Part shown: piece after piece, positions 36,790-45,408 of the stretch
How positions within the stretch are numbered: the first letter of the stretch is position 1
Layout: each line of letters starts with the position of its first letter
Source of the DNA: a bacterium
GTDB lineage: Bacteria > Bdellovibrionota > Bacteriovoracia > Bacteriovoracales > Bacteriovoracaceae
DNA: 64,000 nt
Direction of reading: 5' to 3'
NCBI GenBank assembly: GCA_030425045.1
Contig: JAUHVL010000005.1
Coordinates: 1-64,000 of the forward strand
The notes under the pieces: model-generated
Database searches by the model: none
What the model saw: only the letters and a program-made list of their open reading frames with translations
Told to the model about the DNA's origin: nothing
Position numbers and translations under genes: made by a program

Positions 36790-37617
36790 TTAATTTTTAT
36801 CAAATAGTTGATGCTTCTCGGGGAGTGTATAATGGACTTTTTTCTTCAAGAATGGATCGTGAAACATCAACTCACTGGCCACAAGTTTTAGTCCCGATTC
36901 GTTTTTATTTCCTTTTCCATATTTGGGATCCCCCATCACGGGGAAACCAGCAATAGTGGCATGCCTTCTAATTTGATGATAACGACCAGATTTTAGCTCC
37001 ACTTCCATAAGAGTTGTTTTATCAGTACTTGAGTGCAGTAGATAATCTGTACGACAGCTCTTTTCATCGAGAGGATATGTCCAACTTCCTTTTTGATCTT
37101 GAAAAAGACCTTTTATTTCGATTTGATATTTCTTTAATGTCTGATTACTTTGCCATTGTTTAGAAAGCCCTCTCGCAGCATTTTTCGAATAACCAATTAC
37201 CATTAACCCGGAAGCCTCTCGATCGAGACGATGGATTAAAAAGACCTCTTTATTTTTGAGTTGCTCGACTTTTCTTAGAATAGAGTGAGAGTCGCCAAAC
37301 TTGGTTCCCTGAGAAAGAAGGCCCGCTGGCTTATACCAAACACCATAATGTTTATTTTCAGCTATAAGTTCAGGGTTAATCTCTTCAATTTTGAGAAGTT
37401 TTTGATCGTAATAAAACTCTAAGCGATCACCTTTTTTAAGAGGCGACTTTGCTCGTCTTAGTCTGTATTTCTTTTTCCCATTTCCCGGACAGATCCACAG
37501 GGCACCCGCAATCATCGCCCTTTTGATCTCTGCCTTAGATATTTCCACTCTATCTGCAACAAAATCAACGACTTGAGGATGATTTTTTGAAATGAGTTTT
37601 TTTAAAGTTATCTTCAT
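36790..37617 (-). CDS. RluA-family pseudouridine synthase
   Basis: 275 residues. The catalytic Asp motif is HRLDREASGLMV (about residue 130) and the later signature is GRYHQIRRHATIAGFPVMGD (about 210; given here as GRYHQIRRH and GFPVMGD). An S4-like N terminus is present but poor. Isomerises uridine in rRNA or tRNA; RluA, RluC, RluD and TruC share this core and I cannot tell which. Divergent from the ABC exporter with 30 bp between starts, so promoters overlap. Confidence 0.9.
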   Translation of the reverse strand: MKITLKKLISKNHPQVVDFVADRVEISKAEIKRAMIAGALWICPGNGKKKYRLRRAKSPLKKGDRLEFYYDQKLLKIEEINPELIAENKHYGVWYKPAGLLSQGTKFGDSHSILRKVEQLKNKEVFLIHRLDREASGLMVIGYSKNAARGLSKQWQSNQTLKKYQIEIKGLFQDQKGSWTYPLDEKSCRTDYLLHSSTDKTTLMEVELKSGRYHQIRRHATIAGFPVMGDPKYGKGNKNESGLKLVASELMFHDPFLKKKVHYTLPEKHQLFDKN

Positions 37618-37647
37618 ATATGCTCTCTCCTAAGATATATACATCTT

Positions 37648-38661
37648 ATGAATGCACCCGTCATTAGAGCTGATAAACTCTCTAAAAAATTTATATCGTA
37701 TAAGAAAGCCCCTGGAATAAAAGGTACTGTTTCTTCATTTTTTAAAAGAAAGCCTATAGAGAAATACGCCGTTAATAATTTTGATCTTACGATTAATAAA
37801 GGAGAGATCATAGGTCTACTTGGACCAAATGGAGCAGGTAAAACGACTTTAATGAAAATGTTTACCGGAATTATTGTTCCAAGCACCGGTGAACTCAATA
37901 TACTCGGTCACCGCCCTTCTGATCGCAATTTAGACTTTCGACGAAAAATTGCTCTTGTCATGGGACAGAAGTCTCAACTTTGGTGGGACATCCCTGCGAT
38001 GGATTCTTTTTTACTTTTACAAAAGTATTATGAAGTCAGCGAACAAAATTTTAAAGAGCGAATTGAGGAAATGGGAACCATTTTAAATGTGACCTCTCTC
38101 TTTCATATCCATGTGAGAAAACTCTCACTTGGTGAGAGAATGAAGTTAGAGTTAATGGCCTCTCTGTTACATAACCCTGAAGTTATTTTTCTAGATGAGC
38201 CTACCATTGGTTTAGACCTCGTCGCTCAAGAAAATATTCGTAACTTTGTTAAGCGCTATCATGAGAAAACAAATTGTACACTCATTTTAACATCTCATTA
38301 TATGCAAGATGTTTTAGCTCTTTGCAAAAGGTTGGTCCTCATTTTCGATGGAAAAAAAGGATATGATGGGGCCATCGGCGATTTTGAAAAAATTCTCGGC
38401 AATAATAAAACTGTGAACTTTAATTTTTCAAACTCTCAAAATATAGAAGAAGACTTTTGGAAGCAGTACAATCCACTTTGGAATGAAGACTCCACTCAAG
38501 TTGAAATTCAAGTACCTGAAGATGAAGTTAGAGCGGTAGGATTAGAGGTCTTAAAAAAATATCCTATCACCGATTTTCAAACGGAAAAAATGCCTATCGA
38601 GAGAGTTATGAAAACTCTCATGGAAAATCCCGATATCCTTAGGAATCAAAAAACGCCATGA
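37648..38661 (+). CDS. ABC-2 exporter ATP-binding subunit
   Basis: 337 residues. Walker A GPNGAGKTT (about 60), Q-loop MGQKS, signature LSLGERMK (about 160) and Walker B VIFLDEPT (about 180). Signature LSLGE instead of LSGGQ is typical of the COG4586-type group with two separate permeases. The last 90 residues are a regulatory tail. Followed by two permeases with a 4-bp ATGA overlap. Exports an unknown small molecule or glycan precursor. First gene of the operon. Confidence 0.92.
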   Translation: MNAPVIRADKLSKKFISYKKAPGIKGTVSSFFKRKPIEKYAVNNFDLTINKGEIIGLLGPNGAGKTTLMKMFTGIIVPSTGELNILGHRPSDRNLDFRRKIALVMGQKSQLWWDIPAMDSFLLLQKYYEVSEQNFKERIEEMGTILNVTSLFHIHVRKLSLGERMKLELMASLLHNPEVIFLDEPTIGLDLVAQENIRNFVKRYHEKTNCTLILTSHYMQDVLALCKRLVLIFDGKKGYDGAIGDFEKILGNNKTVNFNFSNSQNIEEDFWKQYNPLWNEDSTQVEIQVPEDEVRAVGLEVLKKYPITDFQTEKMPIERVMKTLMENPDILRNQKTP

Positions 38662-39458
38662 AAAACTATTGGCTAAAATGGTGGCAAACAATCAAGGTGA
38701 CTTGGGTTAAGCACACCGCTTATCGTTTGAACTTTTTTCTTCAAATCATAGGGCCTGGTCTTGTTTTCTTTTTTATCAAATATCAGCTTTGGAGTTCTAT
38801 CTATAGAGGTGACCAACAGACAATCATTGGCGGGTTTACCTTAGATCAAATGATTCAATATCATGTTTGGGGCTTTCTTGTAGCGCTTATCGCTCAGGCT
38901 AATGGTTCATGGAACTTAAGTGAAGATATCAGAATGGGTCGCATCAGTAGTTATCTAATTTATCCTTTTCAATTTCATGAGTACCACACAGCAAGTTTTG
39001 TCTCTTTTCAGTTCATCCAACTTTTTATAGCGACTTTTACTCTCGCACTTATTGTTCTCACTCAGCTCGCTTTTCTTCCCTCACTATACTATCTTATTCA
39101 AGGAACTCTTTTTACTCTGTTTATTAGCCTCTTTTGGTTTTTACTACAGTACCTTGTGGGTATCCTTGCTTTTTGGCTTGAAGAAACTTGGATTATTAGA
39201 GTTATTATCTCTATCGTCTCTTACTTTCTCTCTGGAGCAATCATCCCGCTAGATCTTTACCCAAAGTGGTTAACTCATATTTTGGACTACACTCCTTTTC
39301 CCTACCTCACGTATTATCCCATTCAAATTTTTATGGAAAGGCCAGTTCCCGTTTTTCAAGGTTACTTCGTTATCACTTTGTGGATGCTGATAACCATTTT
39401 CTTTATTAATTTCGTTTGGAAACGAGGAATTAAAATGTATACAGCGGCGGGTATGTAA
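38658..39458 (+). CDS. ABC-2 exporter permease subunit 1
   Basis: 266 residues with six predicted membrane spans and aromatic-rich loops. No signal peptide. The start overlaps the ATPase stop (ATGA) and the next permease begins one base after its stop. This matches the COG4587-type permease that pairs with COG4586 ATPases. Substrate not visible. Inner membrane. Confidence 0.88.
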   Translation: MKNYWLKWWQTIKVTWVKHTAYRLNFFLQIIGPGLVFFFIKYQLWSSIYRGDQQTIIGGFTLDQMIQYHVWGFLVALIAQANGSWNLSEDIRMGRISSYLIYPFQFHEYHTASFVSFQFIQLFIATFTLALIVLTQLAFLPSLYYLIQGTLFTLFISLFWFLLQYLVGILAFWLEETWIIRVIISIVSYFLSGAIIPLDLYPKWLTHILDYTPFPYLTYYPIQIFMERPVPVFQGYFVITLWMLITIFFINFVWKRGIKMYTAAGM

Positions 39459-39459
39459 C

Positions 39460-40263
39460 ATGAACTCGTTAATAAAAAGTGCATCTCATTATTTTTCAGT
39501 CTATAAAAACTTTGTTTCGACAAGCACACAAGTTCAAGCTAGTTTTCGTACCAGCTTTATTCTCCTCATTTTTATGGACTTATTTTTTTATATTTCATCT
39601 CTCGCTTCAGTCAGTTTTATTTTTGACCACGTCGAAACCATTGGCCCTTGGGGTCGTGAGCAACTCATGTTTTATATCTCTTATATGCTGGTGATTGATG
39701 CCATTCATATGATGATGTTTAGTCATAACTTCTGGCAACTTTCTCTCTATATAAGAAAAGGTGACCTCGATTTCATTCTATTAAAACCGCTCAGCTCAAT
39801 CTTTAGCTGTTTTTTTAGACATTTTAGAACCCCTGCCCTCATCACATTCCCCGTTGCTTTATTTTTACTCATTTATTATGGAATCGCTGTCGACATCTCT
39901 GCAATCGATTGGATGCTGATGCCCCTTTACCTCACCCTATCCATTACACTTATCATTCTTATTGAGTTTATTCTAAGCACTGCAATGTTTTGGATGGTGG
40001 AAGGAACGGGAATCAATTTTTTAAGGATGCAGATGCAACAACTGGCGAGATGGCCGAATTTTGTTTTTAGTGATTATATAAGAAAGTTTCTCACAACAAT
40101 TATTCCCGTTCTCTTGGTGGGCTCTGCTCCCGTCCAGTTTATTTACAACAAATCTCGTTTTGAATTACTCATCGTGATGATCGTCGCCCTAATTGTTTTA
40201 ACGAAAGTCCTTAACACTCTTTGGAAAGTCGCCCTCAATAACTATGAGTCGGCATCATCTTAA
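39460..40263 (+). CDS. ABC-2 exporter permease subunit 2
   Basis: 267 residues, six membrane spans, beginning one base after the first permease. It carries a long cytoplasmic N terminus before TM1 and matches the COG3694-like partner permease. Together with the two preceding genes it makes a complete ABC-2 transporter. Two hairpins (40288-40334) follow the stop. Confidence 0.88.
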   Translation: MNSLIKSASHYFSVYKNFVSTSTQVQASFRTSFILLIFMDLFFYISSLASVSFIFDHVETIGPWGREQLMFYISYMLVIDAIHMMMFSHNFWQLSLYIRKGDLDFILLKPLSSIFSCFFRHFRTPALITFPVALFLLIYYGIAVDISAIDWMLMPLYLTLSITLIILIEFILSTAMFWMVEGTGINFLRMQMQQLARWPNFVFSDYIRKFLTTIIPVLLVGSAPVQFIYNKSRFELLIVMIVALIVLTKVLNTLWKVALNNYESASS

Positions 40264-40287
40264 AAAATCTTAAAAAAAATCTTAAAA

Positions 40288-40338
40288 GCTGCCAACAAAG
40301 ATTGGCAGCACACTAGTATTAGGCTTGTACTAGTTTTA
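40288..40338 (+). terminator. double hairpin terminator after the ABC-2 operon
   Basis: GCTGCCAA, loop CAAAGA, TTGGCAGC (40288-40309), then ACTAGTA, loop of nine, TACTAGT (40312-40334), followed by TTTAAT. The second has the T-tail of an intrinsic terminator; the first may assist. Confidence 0.75.
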
Positions 40339-40363
40339 ATAAATTCAAAACTTTATAAATAAG

Positions 40364-40392
40364 TTGCCAAAAAATTTGCACAGTATTGTTAA
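40364..40392 (+). promoter_or_regulatory. possible promoter of the first PilZ paralogue
   Basis: TTGCCA (40364) with 17 bases to TGTTAA. The -35 is fair, the -10 weak. No other candidate fits ahead of the ATG at 40438. Confidence 0.3.
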
Positions 40393-40437
40393 AATCTAAT
40401 TAAACAAGATTGATTTGAGGAAATCAGAGAGGGGCAT

Positions 40438-41160
40438 ATGGTCAATTTAAATAAAAAAATAAATCTCCACAATTTAGTTGGAATACATAATAAAGATGAT
40501 ATTCACTCTCTTCTTATAACCTGTGCCAATGAAAAAAATGATCTTCTCTTTTGGCAGCAAATTGAAAACTCAAGAGAACGATTTGTCGGATCTATTTTAG
40601 AAATTGATAAAGGCTTAGAACAGATTGTCTTTAAGCTAAAAGATGGTGTTCCAAAACTCTGTGAACAAGCACCTCTTTATATTTATGAAGAAAAGAAGGG
40701 CTTTGTTACCAAGTCAGATTTATTCTTTATGAAAGATAATACACTACTTATCGGCACTCCTGATGAAATGAAATTAACGGAACTGAGAAAACATACTCGT
40801 TTTGATTTAACAGATAAAGAAAATAGGCTCGTTTATCATTCTAAAAAAATTGGCTTAGGTGAAAAAGTAAAACACTTCACATCAAGAATTAATGATGTTT
40901 CCCAGTGGGGAATGTCTCTCGAAATTCATCAGCACCAAAAAGGTCGATACAATATTGGAGATGAATTACAGATAAAAGAGATTGCCAATATCCCCATTAG
41001 CGACCTCAAAGGGAAGGTACTTTACTCATGTCCCCACTATAATCACCCCGAGGGAAAAAATGTTTTAAAAGCGGGAATTGTTTTTAATAGAATGATTGAT
41101 AAAGAATTAATTAAAGATATTTTTCTGAATAAAATAAATGATGACTTATTAGCTGCTTAA
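40438..41160 (+). CDS. PilZ-domain protein, tandem copy 1
   Basis: 240 residues. The PilZ motifs are RKHTRFDL (RxxxR, about residue 120) and NDVSQWGMSL (D/NxSxxG, about 156). The N-terminal 115 residues are a beta-rich partner domain without motif. c-di-GMP binding is the likely role. ATG follows AGAGGGGCAT. The neighbour at 41342 is a close paralogue across its whole length, so this is a tandem duplication. A terminator at 41188-41228 separates them, so each is its own unit. Confidence 0.88.
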   Translation: MVNLNKKINLHNLVGIHNKDDIHSLLITCANEKNDLLFWQQIENSRERFVGSILEIDKGLEQIVFKLKDGVPKLCEQAPLYIYEEKKGFVTKSDLFFMKDNTLLIGTPDEMKLTELRKHTRFDLTDKENRLVYHSKKIGLGEKVKHFTSRINDVSQWGMSLEIHQHQKGRYNIGDELQIKEIANIPISDLKGKVLYSCPHYNHPEGKNVLKAGIVFNRMIDKELIKDIFLNKINDDLLAA

Positions 41161-41187
41161 GAGAAGCAAACTATAATTACACTTTGT

Positions 41188-41228
41188 CATAAATCCTAGG
41201 TCTGATGCCTAGGATTTATGGCGTTTTT
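41188..41228 (+). terminator. strong terminator between the PilZ paralogues
   Basis: CATAAATCCTAGG (41188-41200), loop TCTGATG, CCTAGGATTTATG (41208-41220): a perfect 13-bp stem followed by GCGTTTTT. Ends the first PilZ transcript. Confidence 0.9.
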
Positions 41229-41341
41229 ACAAGTCCAGCTTTCACTGTCACCTCGTAATTTAAGGTACTTAAAGCAATTTTATAGAAATATAAGGATTTA
41301 GCTTAGTATAAGGTATCTTAATAATAATGGGGGCGAGAGCC

Positions 41342-42064
41342 ATGGTTGATTTAAAAAAGAAGATAAACCTACATAACCTTGTGGGTGTAAATAAGAAAGA
41401 TGATATTCACTCCATCCTGATTTCATGTGCAAAAGAAAAGCAGCAAATTTTATTTTGGCAGCTTCACAATATGGAGAGAAATAAATTTACGGCCAGTATT
41501 ACTGAAATCGATAAAGGCCTCGAGCAAGTCATATTTAAGATTAATGGGGTGACCCCTACTTTAGATGAACAACTCGCGCTTTTTATGTATGAAGAAAAGA
41601 AGGGCTTTGTAAGTAAGTCTGATCTCTTTTTCTTAAAAAACGATACGCTATTAATTGGAACACCTGATGAGATCAAACTGACTGAGCTGAGAAAGCACAC
41701 TCGTTTTGATCTCTCACATATAAAAAATAGACTCGTCTACCATTCCAAGAAGATGGGTCTGGGAGAGAAGGTGAAGCATTTCACATCTAGAATAAGTGAT
41801 GTATCTCAATGGGGGATGTCTTTAGAGATTCATCAACATCAAATCGGTCGTTATGCTATGGGGGACGAGCTTGCTATTAAAGAAATTGCGAGTATTCCCA
41901 TGGGGGATCTAAAAGGAACGATCGTTTACTCTAGCCCTTTTTATAATCACCCTGAGGGGAAAAACATTATAAAAGCGGGTATTGTCTTTGACAGAATGGT
42001 TGATAAAGAACTTATTAAAGACATCTTTCTCAACCAAGGTAGCGATGATCTCATCGCAGCTTAG
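41342..42064 (+). CDS. PilZ-domain protein, tandem copy 2
   Basis: 240 residues from the ATG at 41342 (an in-frame ATG at 41327 is preceded by no ribosome site, whereas GGGGGCGAGAG sits ahead of the chosen one). RKHTRFDLS and SDVSQWGMSL repeat the c-di-GMP motif, and most of the sequence matches copy 1. Differences cluster in the N-terminal partner domain, so the paralogues may differ in partner or ligand affinity. The spacer is 84 bp to mipA. Confidence 0.88.
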   Translation: MVDLKKKINLHNLVGVNKKDDIHSILISCAKEKQQILFWQLHNMERNKFTASITEIDKGLEQVIFKINGVTPTLDEQLALFMYEEKKGFVSKSDLFFLKNDTLLIGTPDEIKLTELRKHTRFDLSHIKNRLVYHSKKMGLGEKVKHFTSRISDVSQWGMSLEIHQHQIGRYAMGDELAIKEIASIPMGDLKGTIVYSSPFYNHPEGKNIIKAGIVFDRMVDKELIKDIFLNQGSDDLIAA

Positions 42065-42147
42065 CGCATTAAAAACCGTCAATTGAAGTACCACGGATGG
42101 TAGAGAGGATTAATTACAAGCCGTATTAAGTTTGTTAAATTGCTCTC

Positions 42148-42993
42148 ATGCTTTTTCAACTGCTTTTTACACTTTTGATTTCACTAACTCATGGTCAATT
42201 CCAAACCATGCGTGGAGATGAAGGACCTCCTCTTTACGAACTTGGTGGTGGTGCAGTCTGGAGTCAAATCCCCGATTACCCTGGGGCAAGGTTCAGTAAA
42301 AAACTCTTTATCCCTTTTCCTGCCGGACTCTACCGTGGAGAAAGATTACGAGCTGATGAAGACGGCGGAATGAGAAGCCGTTTTTTCTATAATGACTTTT
42401 ATGAAGTTAATTTAAGTATTGGTGGTTCCCTACCGGCCAAAAGCAAGGACAACCCCGATAGAGAAGGTATGCCTGGACTTGATACCGTTTTAGAACTTGG
42501 ACCGGGATTAATTTTACATTTTTATAAACTGACACCAAAAAATAGGTTTAAACTTTCACTTAACCTCCCCTTTCGTTCTGCTTTTTCATTTGATTCAGAT
42601 AGTTTAGTTGGGAGAGGTTTTATCTTTAATCCCATGCTCTATGGAATTTATGATCGAGTGTTTATAAAAAACCTCTCTCTTTTTACCAGCTTTGACTTCC
42701 GTTATGCCACTAAAAAAAATCAAGATTTCTACTATGGGGTAGGACCACTTCAGGCCAGAGATTTTAGACCTGTCTATACAGCAAAAGGTGGTTATATGGG
42801 CCTAGGTTATGGCCTTGGTTTTAATTATAATTATAAAAATCGAATCACCGTTTTTACTGGTGGTTATTATTCAAATTATCATGGTAGCGCTAATGAAGAC
42901 GCATTTTTACTGCGAAAAAAAGATACCCTAAGTATCGCTGTTGGCTTGGTTTGGTGGTTCTATCACTCCCCACAAAAAGGGGTCGCCCTATGA
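42148..42993 (+). CDS. MipA/OmpV-family outer-membrane protein
   Basis: 281 residues. Signal peptide to about 16 (MLFQLLFTLLISLTHG). The sequence matches the MipA/OmpV beta-barrel: GAVWSQIPDYPGARF, LRADEDGGMRSR and alternating hydrophobic strands, and ends in a Trp-rich last strand (VGLVWWFYHS). MipA bridges lytic transglycosylase and penicillin-binding proteins; OmpV-type members are porins. Which role applies here is not visible. Overlaps ybaK by ATGA. Confidence 0.85.
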   Translation: MLFQLLFTLLISLTHGQFQTMRGDEGPPLYELGGGAVWSQIPDYPGARFSKKLFIPFPAGLYRGERLRADEDGGMRSRFFYNDFYEVNLSIGGSLPAKSKDNPDREGMPGLDTVLELGPGLILHFYKLTPKNRFKLSLNLPFRSAFSFDSDSLVGRGFIFNPMLYGIYDRVFIKNLSLFTSFDFRYATKKNQDFYYGVGPLQARDFRPVYTAKGGYMGLGYGLGFNYNYKNRITVFTGGYYSNYHGSANEDAFLLRKKDTLSIAVGLVWWFYHSPQKGVAL

Positions 42994-43463
42994 ACCTAAC
43001 CGACAAAATAAAAAACCTCTTAAACGAAAATAAAATTGAATTTATCGAAATAGATCATGACCCCACTGTAACGAGCGAAGAATCTGCCAAAGCACGTGGA
43101 GAGGATATAAAAATTGGTGGCAAGACATTACTCATGAAAGATAAAACAGACTTCAGGCTTTTTGTTCTTTCTGCTGCCAAACAGGCTGACTCAAATAAGA
43201 TGAGAAAGATACTCAACTCTCAAAAACTTAGGTTTGCAACAGCAGAGGAATTAAACGAACGAGCAGGAGTAACAAAGGGCGCCCTTCCCCCCTTTGGGAA
43301 CCCCATACTTCCGTATGAACTCTATGTAGATCAATCCATATTAGAAAATGAAAAAATAGCTTTTAACGCCGGTCTTTTGACGAAATCAATCATTATGTCT
43401 GTTAAAGATTGGCAAAAACTTGTTACTTATCAATTATGTCAGTTTGCTAAGGAGATAGAATGA
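42990..43463 (+). CDS. YbaK/ProX-type aminoacyl-tRNA deacylase-like protein
   Basis: 157 residues from the ATG overlapping the mipA stop. Matches the YbaK/prolyl-tRNA editing fold, with the KTLLMKDK strand holding the catalytic lysine position and the GALPPFG loop (about 113). Editing enzymes hydrolyse mischarged tRNA in trans. ATGA-overlapped by menB downstream, which puts an editing enzyme between a porin and a quinone gene. Confidence 0.85.
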   Translation: MNLTDKIKNLLNENKIEFIEIDHDPTVTSEESAKARGEDIKIGGKTLLMKDKTDFRLFVLSAAKQADSNKMRKILNSQKLRFATAEELNERAGVTKGALPPFGNPILPYELYVDQSILENEKIAFNAGLLTKSIIMSVKDWQKLVTYQLCQFAKEIE

Positions 43464-44359
43464 GCACGATATCGCCAATTTTTAATGAAAACGAATGGAA
43501 CGAAGTCAGTGAGTTTAACTTTAACGATATCACTTATCATCGCGCCAAAAACCAAGGCACAGTAAGAATTGCTTTTAATCGTCCTGAGGTTCGCAATGCT
43601 TTTCGCCCCCAAACTGTCGATGAATTATATACCGCACTTGAACATGCTCGTACCGATTCTTCCGTCGGCTGTGTTCTTTTAACGGGAAACGGTCCCTCAC
43701 CTAAAGATTCAGGTTGGGCCTTCTGTTCAGGGGGAGATCAAAGAATTAGAGGAAAAGATGGTTATCAATATCAAGACTCCTCAGGAAGTATTGACCCGGC
43801 AAAGCTAGGCCGCCTTCATATACTAGAAGTCCAAAGACTGATTCGCTTTATGCCTAAAGTAGTTATTGCCGTAGTACCTGGCTGGGCCGTTGGTGGTGGG
43901 CATAGCCTTCATGTGGTTTGTGATATGACCATCGCTTCGAAGGAGCATGCAATCTTTAAACAAACAGATCCCGATGTGGCCAGTTTTGATTCAGGTTATG
44001 GATCAGCCTACCTCGCTAAACAATGTGGTCAAAAACGTGCTCGTGAAATTTTCTTTTTAGGGCTTAACTATAGCGCTCAAGAAGCCTTTGAAATGGGAAT
44101 GGTGAACAAAGTTGTTGAGCATGAACATCTTGAAGAAGTCGCTCTTGAATGGGGTAAATTAATTAATTCTAAATCACCAACAGCGATGAGAATGCTAAAG
44201 TTTGGTTTTAATTTACAAGACGATGGTTTAGTCGGACAGCAGCTCTTTGCAGGTGAAGCAACAAGGCTTGCTTATGGAACAGAAGAGGCGAAAGAAGGAA
44301 GAGAAGCCTTTGTCGAAAAAAGGGATAAAGACTTCTCAAATTTTCCTTGGCATTATTAA
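43460..44359 (+). CDS. menB: 1,4-dihydroxy-2-naphthoyl-CoA synthase
   Basis: 299 residues, crotonase fold. Converts o-succinylbenzoyl-CoA to DHNA-CoA in menaquinone synthesis. Signature segments: DSGWAFCSGGDQRIRGK (SGGDQ for CoA and oxyanion, about 85-101), the KQTDPDVASFDSGYG stretch and the C-terminal SNFPWHY, all typical of MenB. Downstream of ybaK with a 4-bp overlap. No other men gene lies in the window. Ends next to a convergent lipoprotein gene. Confidence 0.95.
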   Translation: MSTISPIFNENEWNEVSEFNFNDITYHRAKNQGTVRIAFNRPEVRNAFRPQTVDELYTALEHARTDSSVGCVLLTGNGPSPKDSGWAFCSGGDQRIRGKDGYQYQDSSGSIDPAKLGRLHILEVQRLIRFMPKVVIAVVPGWAVGGGHSLHVVCDMTIASKEHAIFKQTDPDVASFDSGYGSAYLAKQCGQKRAREIFFLGLNYSAQEAFEMGMVNKVVEHEHLEEVALEWGKLINSKSPTAMRMLKFGFNLQDDGLVGQQLFAGEATRLAYGTEEAKEGREAFVEKRDKDFSNFPWHY

Positions 44360-45328
44360 TTAAAAAGTAATGAAGAAATTGTAACCACTATTCCAAGTTC
44401 TCACATTACTAGAGTTGTAATAAAGATTTCCTTGGTTGTGTTCAAAGCTATACTGGTTATAAGCTGAATCAACGAGTTTTCCAGCATAGTTATATTTCTT
44501 AACAAGAAGAACTCTGTACTGTCCTCTTGCGGCCATAAAGAGGTATTCATACTGTAAGTTTTGTTGAAACTCATTATCGTACTTAATACCTTTAACTTTA
44601 AAAAATCTATTTTGGTTGTTTCTTCTCTCAAGTCTTTCAACCTGTAGACTATTTAATTGAGAAACAATGGTGTTTACATTAAATGAGTCATAATAATCAT
44701 TTAAGTTACCCTGATAGGCTCCATTAAAAGGCATCGTTGAGTAAAGACCACTACACTCACGTCGACCATCAATATTTACTTCATTCATATTGCTATTATT
44801 GGTAACCATCGTTCCGCTATAAACGTCGACAATTGTCATCGTTGAGTTCTTTAAAGCAGCACAACGGATTTCTCCACGACCAAAACCACTCATTTTCTTG
44901 AAATAAATTCTTTGTTGTTTGACAACAAGTCCTCGCTCAGCTGGAAGTTGACGTGTATCTTGGATGGCAATCATAAAATCGTTTTGACTAACAGGAGTCC
45001 AACGAGAATCGTTCATATCGACAGTTCTTACTCTATCTCTATTTACAAATGGTCTGACAAAAGAATTCGTCGCTTGAGTATGTCTATTAAACTGATCGCG
45101 ATACTGCCAGTTAACAACAGCACTCATATCAACATCAACCCGATTCCACGGATCAATATTTCCACCAGAACCTAAGCCTAGCCCATTTCCACTTCCATTC
45201 CCGTTTCCACCACCGCCGGCAGGAGGAGGAGCAATTGTCACGTCCGCAGCTTCATTATCTTTGTCGCCACATGAAGTAAGTGAAAGACCTAAAAGTACAA
45301 TGAGTAAAAGATTTAAAAACTTCTTCAT
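44360..45328 (-). CDS. predicted lipoprotein with Gly/Asn-rich linker
   Basis: 322 residues from the ATG at 45328; a frame to 45367 would add 13 polar residues before the leader. Lipobox LTSCG (Cys about 19) then a flexible linker of Pro/Gly/Asn/Ser (about 30-60), then a globular domain with many aromatic and Asn residues (about 65-322). Its ribosome site GGGG is in a small stem with CCCC (45334-45353). Convergent with menB by one base. Function unknown; a cell-surface protein is likely. Confidence 0.8.
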   Translation of the reverse strand: MKKFLNLLLIVLLGLSLTSCGDKDNEAADVTIAPPPAGGGGNGNGSGNGLGLGSGGNIDPWNRVDVDMSAVVNWQYRDQFNRHTQATNSFVRPFVNRDRVRTVDMNDSRWTPVSQNDFMIAIQDTRQLPAERGLVVKQQRIYFKKMSGFGRGEIRCAALKNSTMTIVDVYSGTMVTNNSNMNEVNIDGRRECSGLYSTMPFNGAYQGNLNDYYDSFNVNTIVSQLNSLQVERLERRNNQNRFFKVKGIKYDNEFQQNLQYEYLFMAARGQYRVLLVKKYNYAGKLVDSAYNQYSFEHNQGNLYYNSSNVRTWNSGYNFFITF

Positions 45329-45333
45329 AATTT

Positions 45334-45353
45334 CCCCAATTCTAAAAGTGGGG
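45334..45353 (-). promoter_or_regulatory. stem sequestering the ribosome site of the lipoprotein gene
   Basis: CCCCA (45353-45349 on the minus strand), a loop of ten, TGGGG (45338-45334), and then AAATTATG. The GGGG of the Shine-Dalgarno is one arm. Its effect is inferred. Confidence 0.4.
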
Positions 45354-45358
45354 CTATT

Positions 45359-45380
45359 CTGCCACAAGACGAAGTGGCAG
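45359..45380. terminator. perfect hairpin between the two minus-strand genes
   Basis: CTGCCAC (45359-45365), loop of eight, GTGGCAG (45374-45380). On the plus strand it is followed by TGGTGTTTT; on the minus strand by AATAG, so a weak or factor-assisted terminator of the 45409-46509 gene. Confidence 0.45.
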
Positions 45381-45408
45381 TGGTGTTTTCTAGCAATTTA
45401 TGTAAAAT

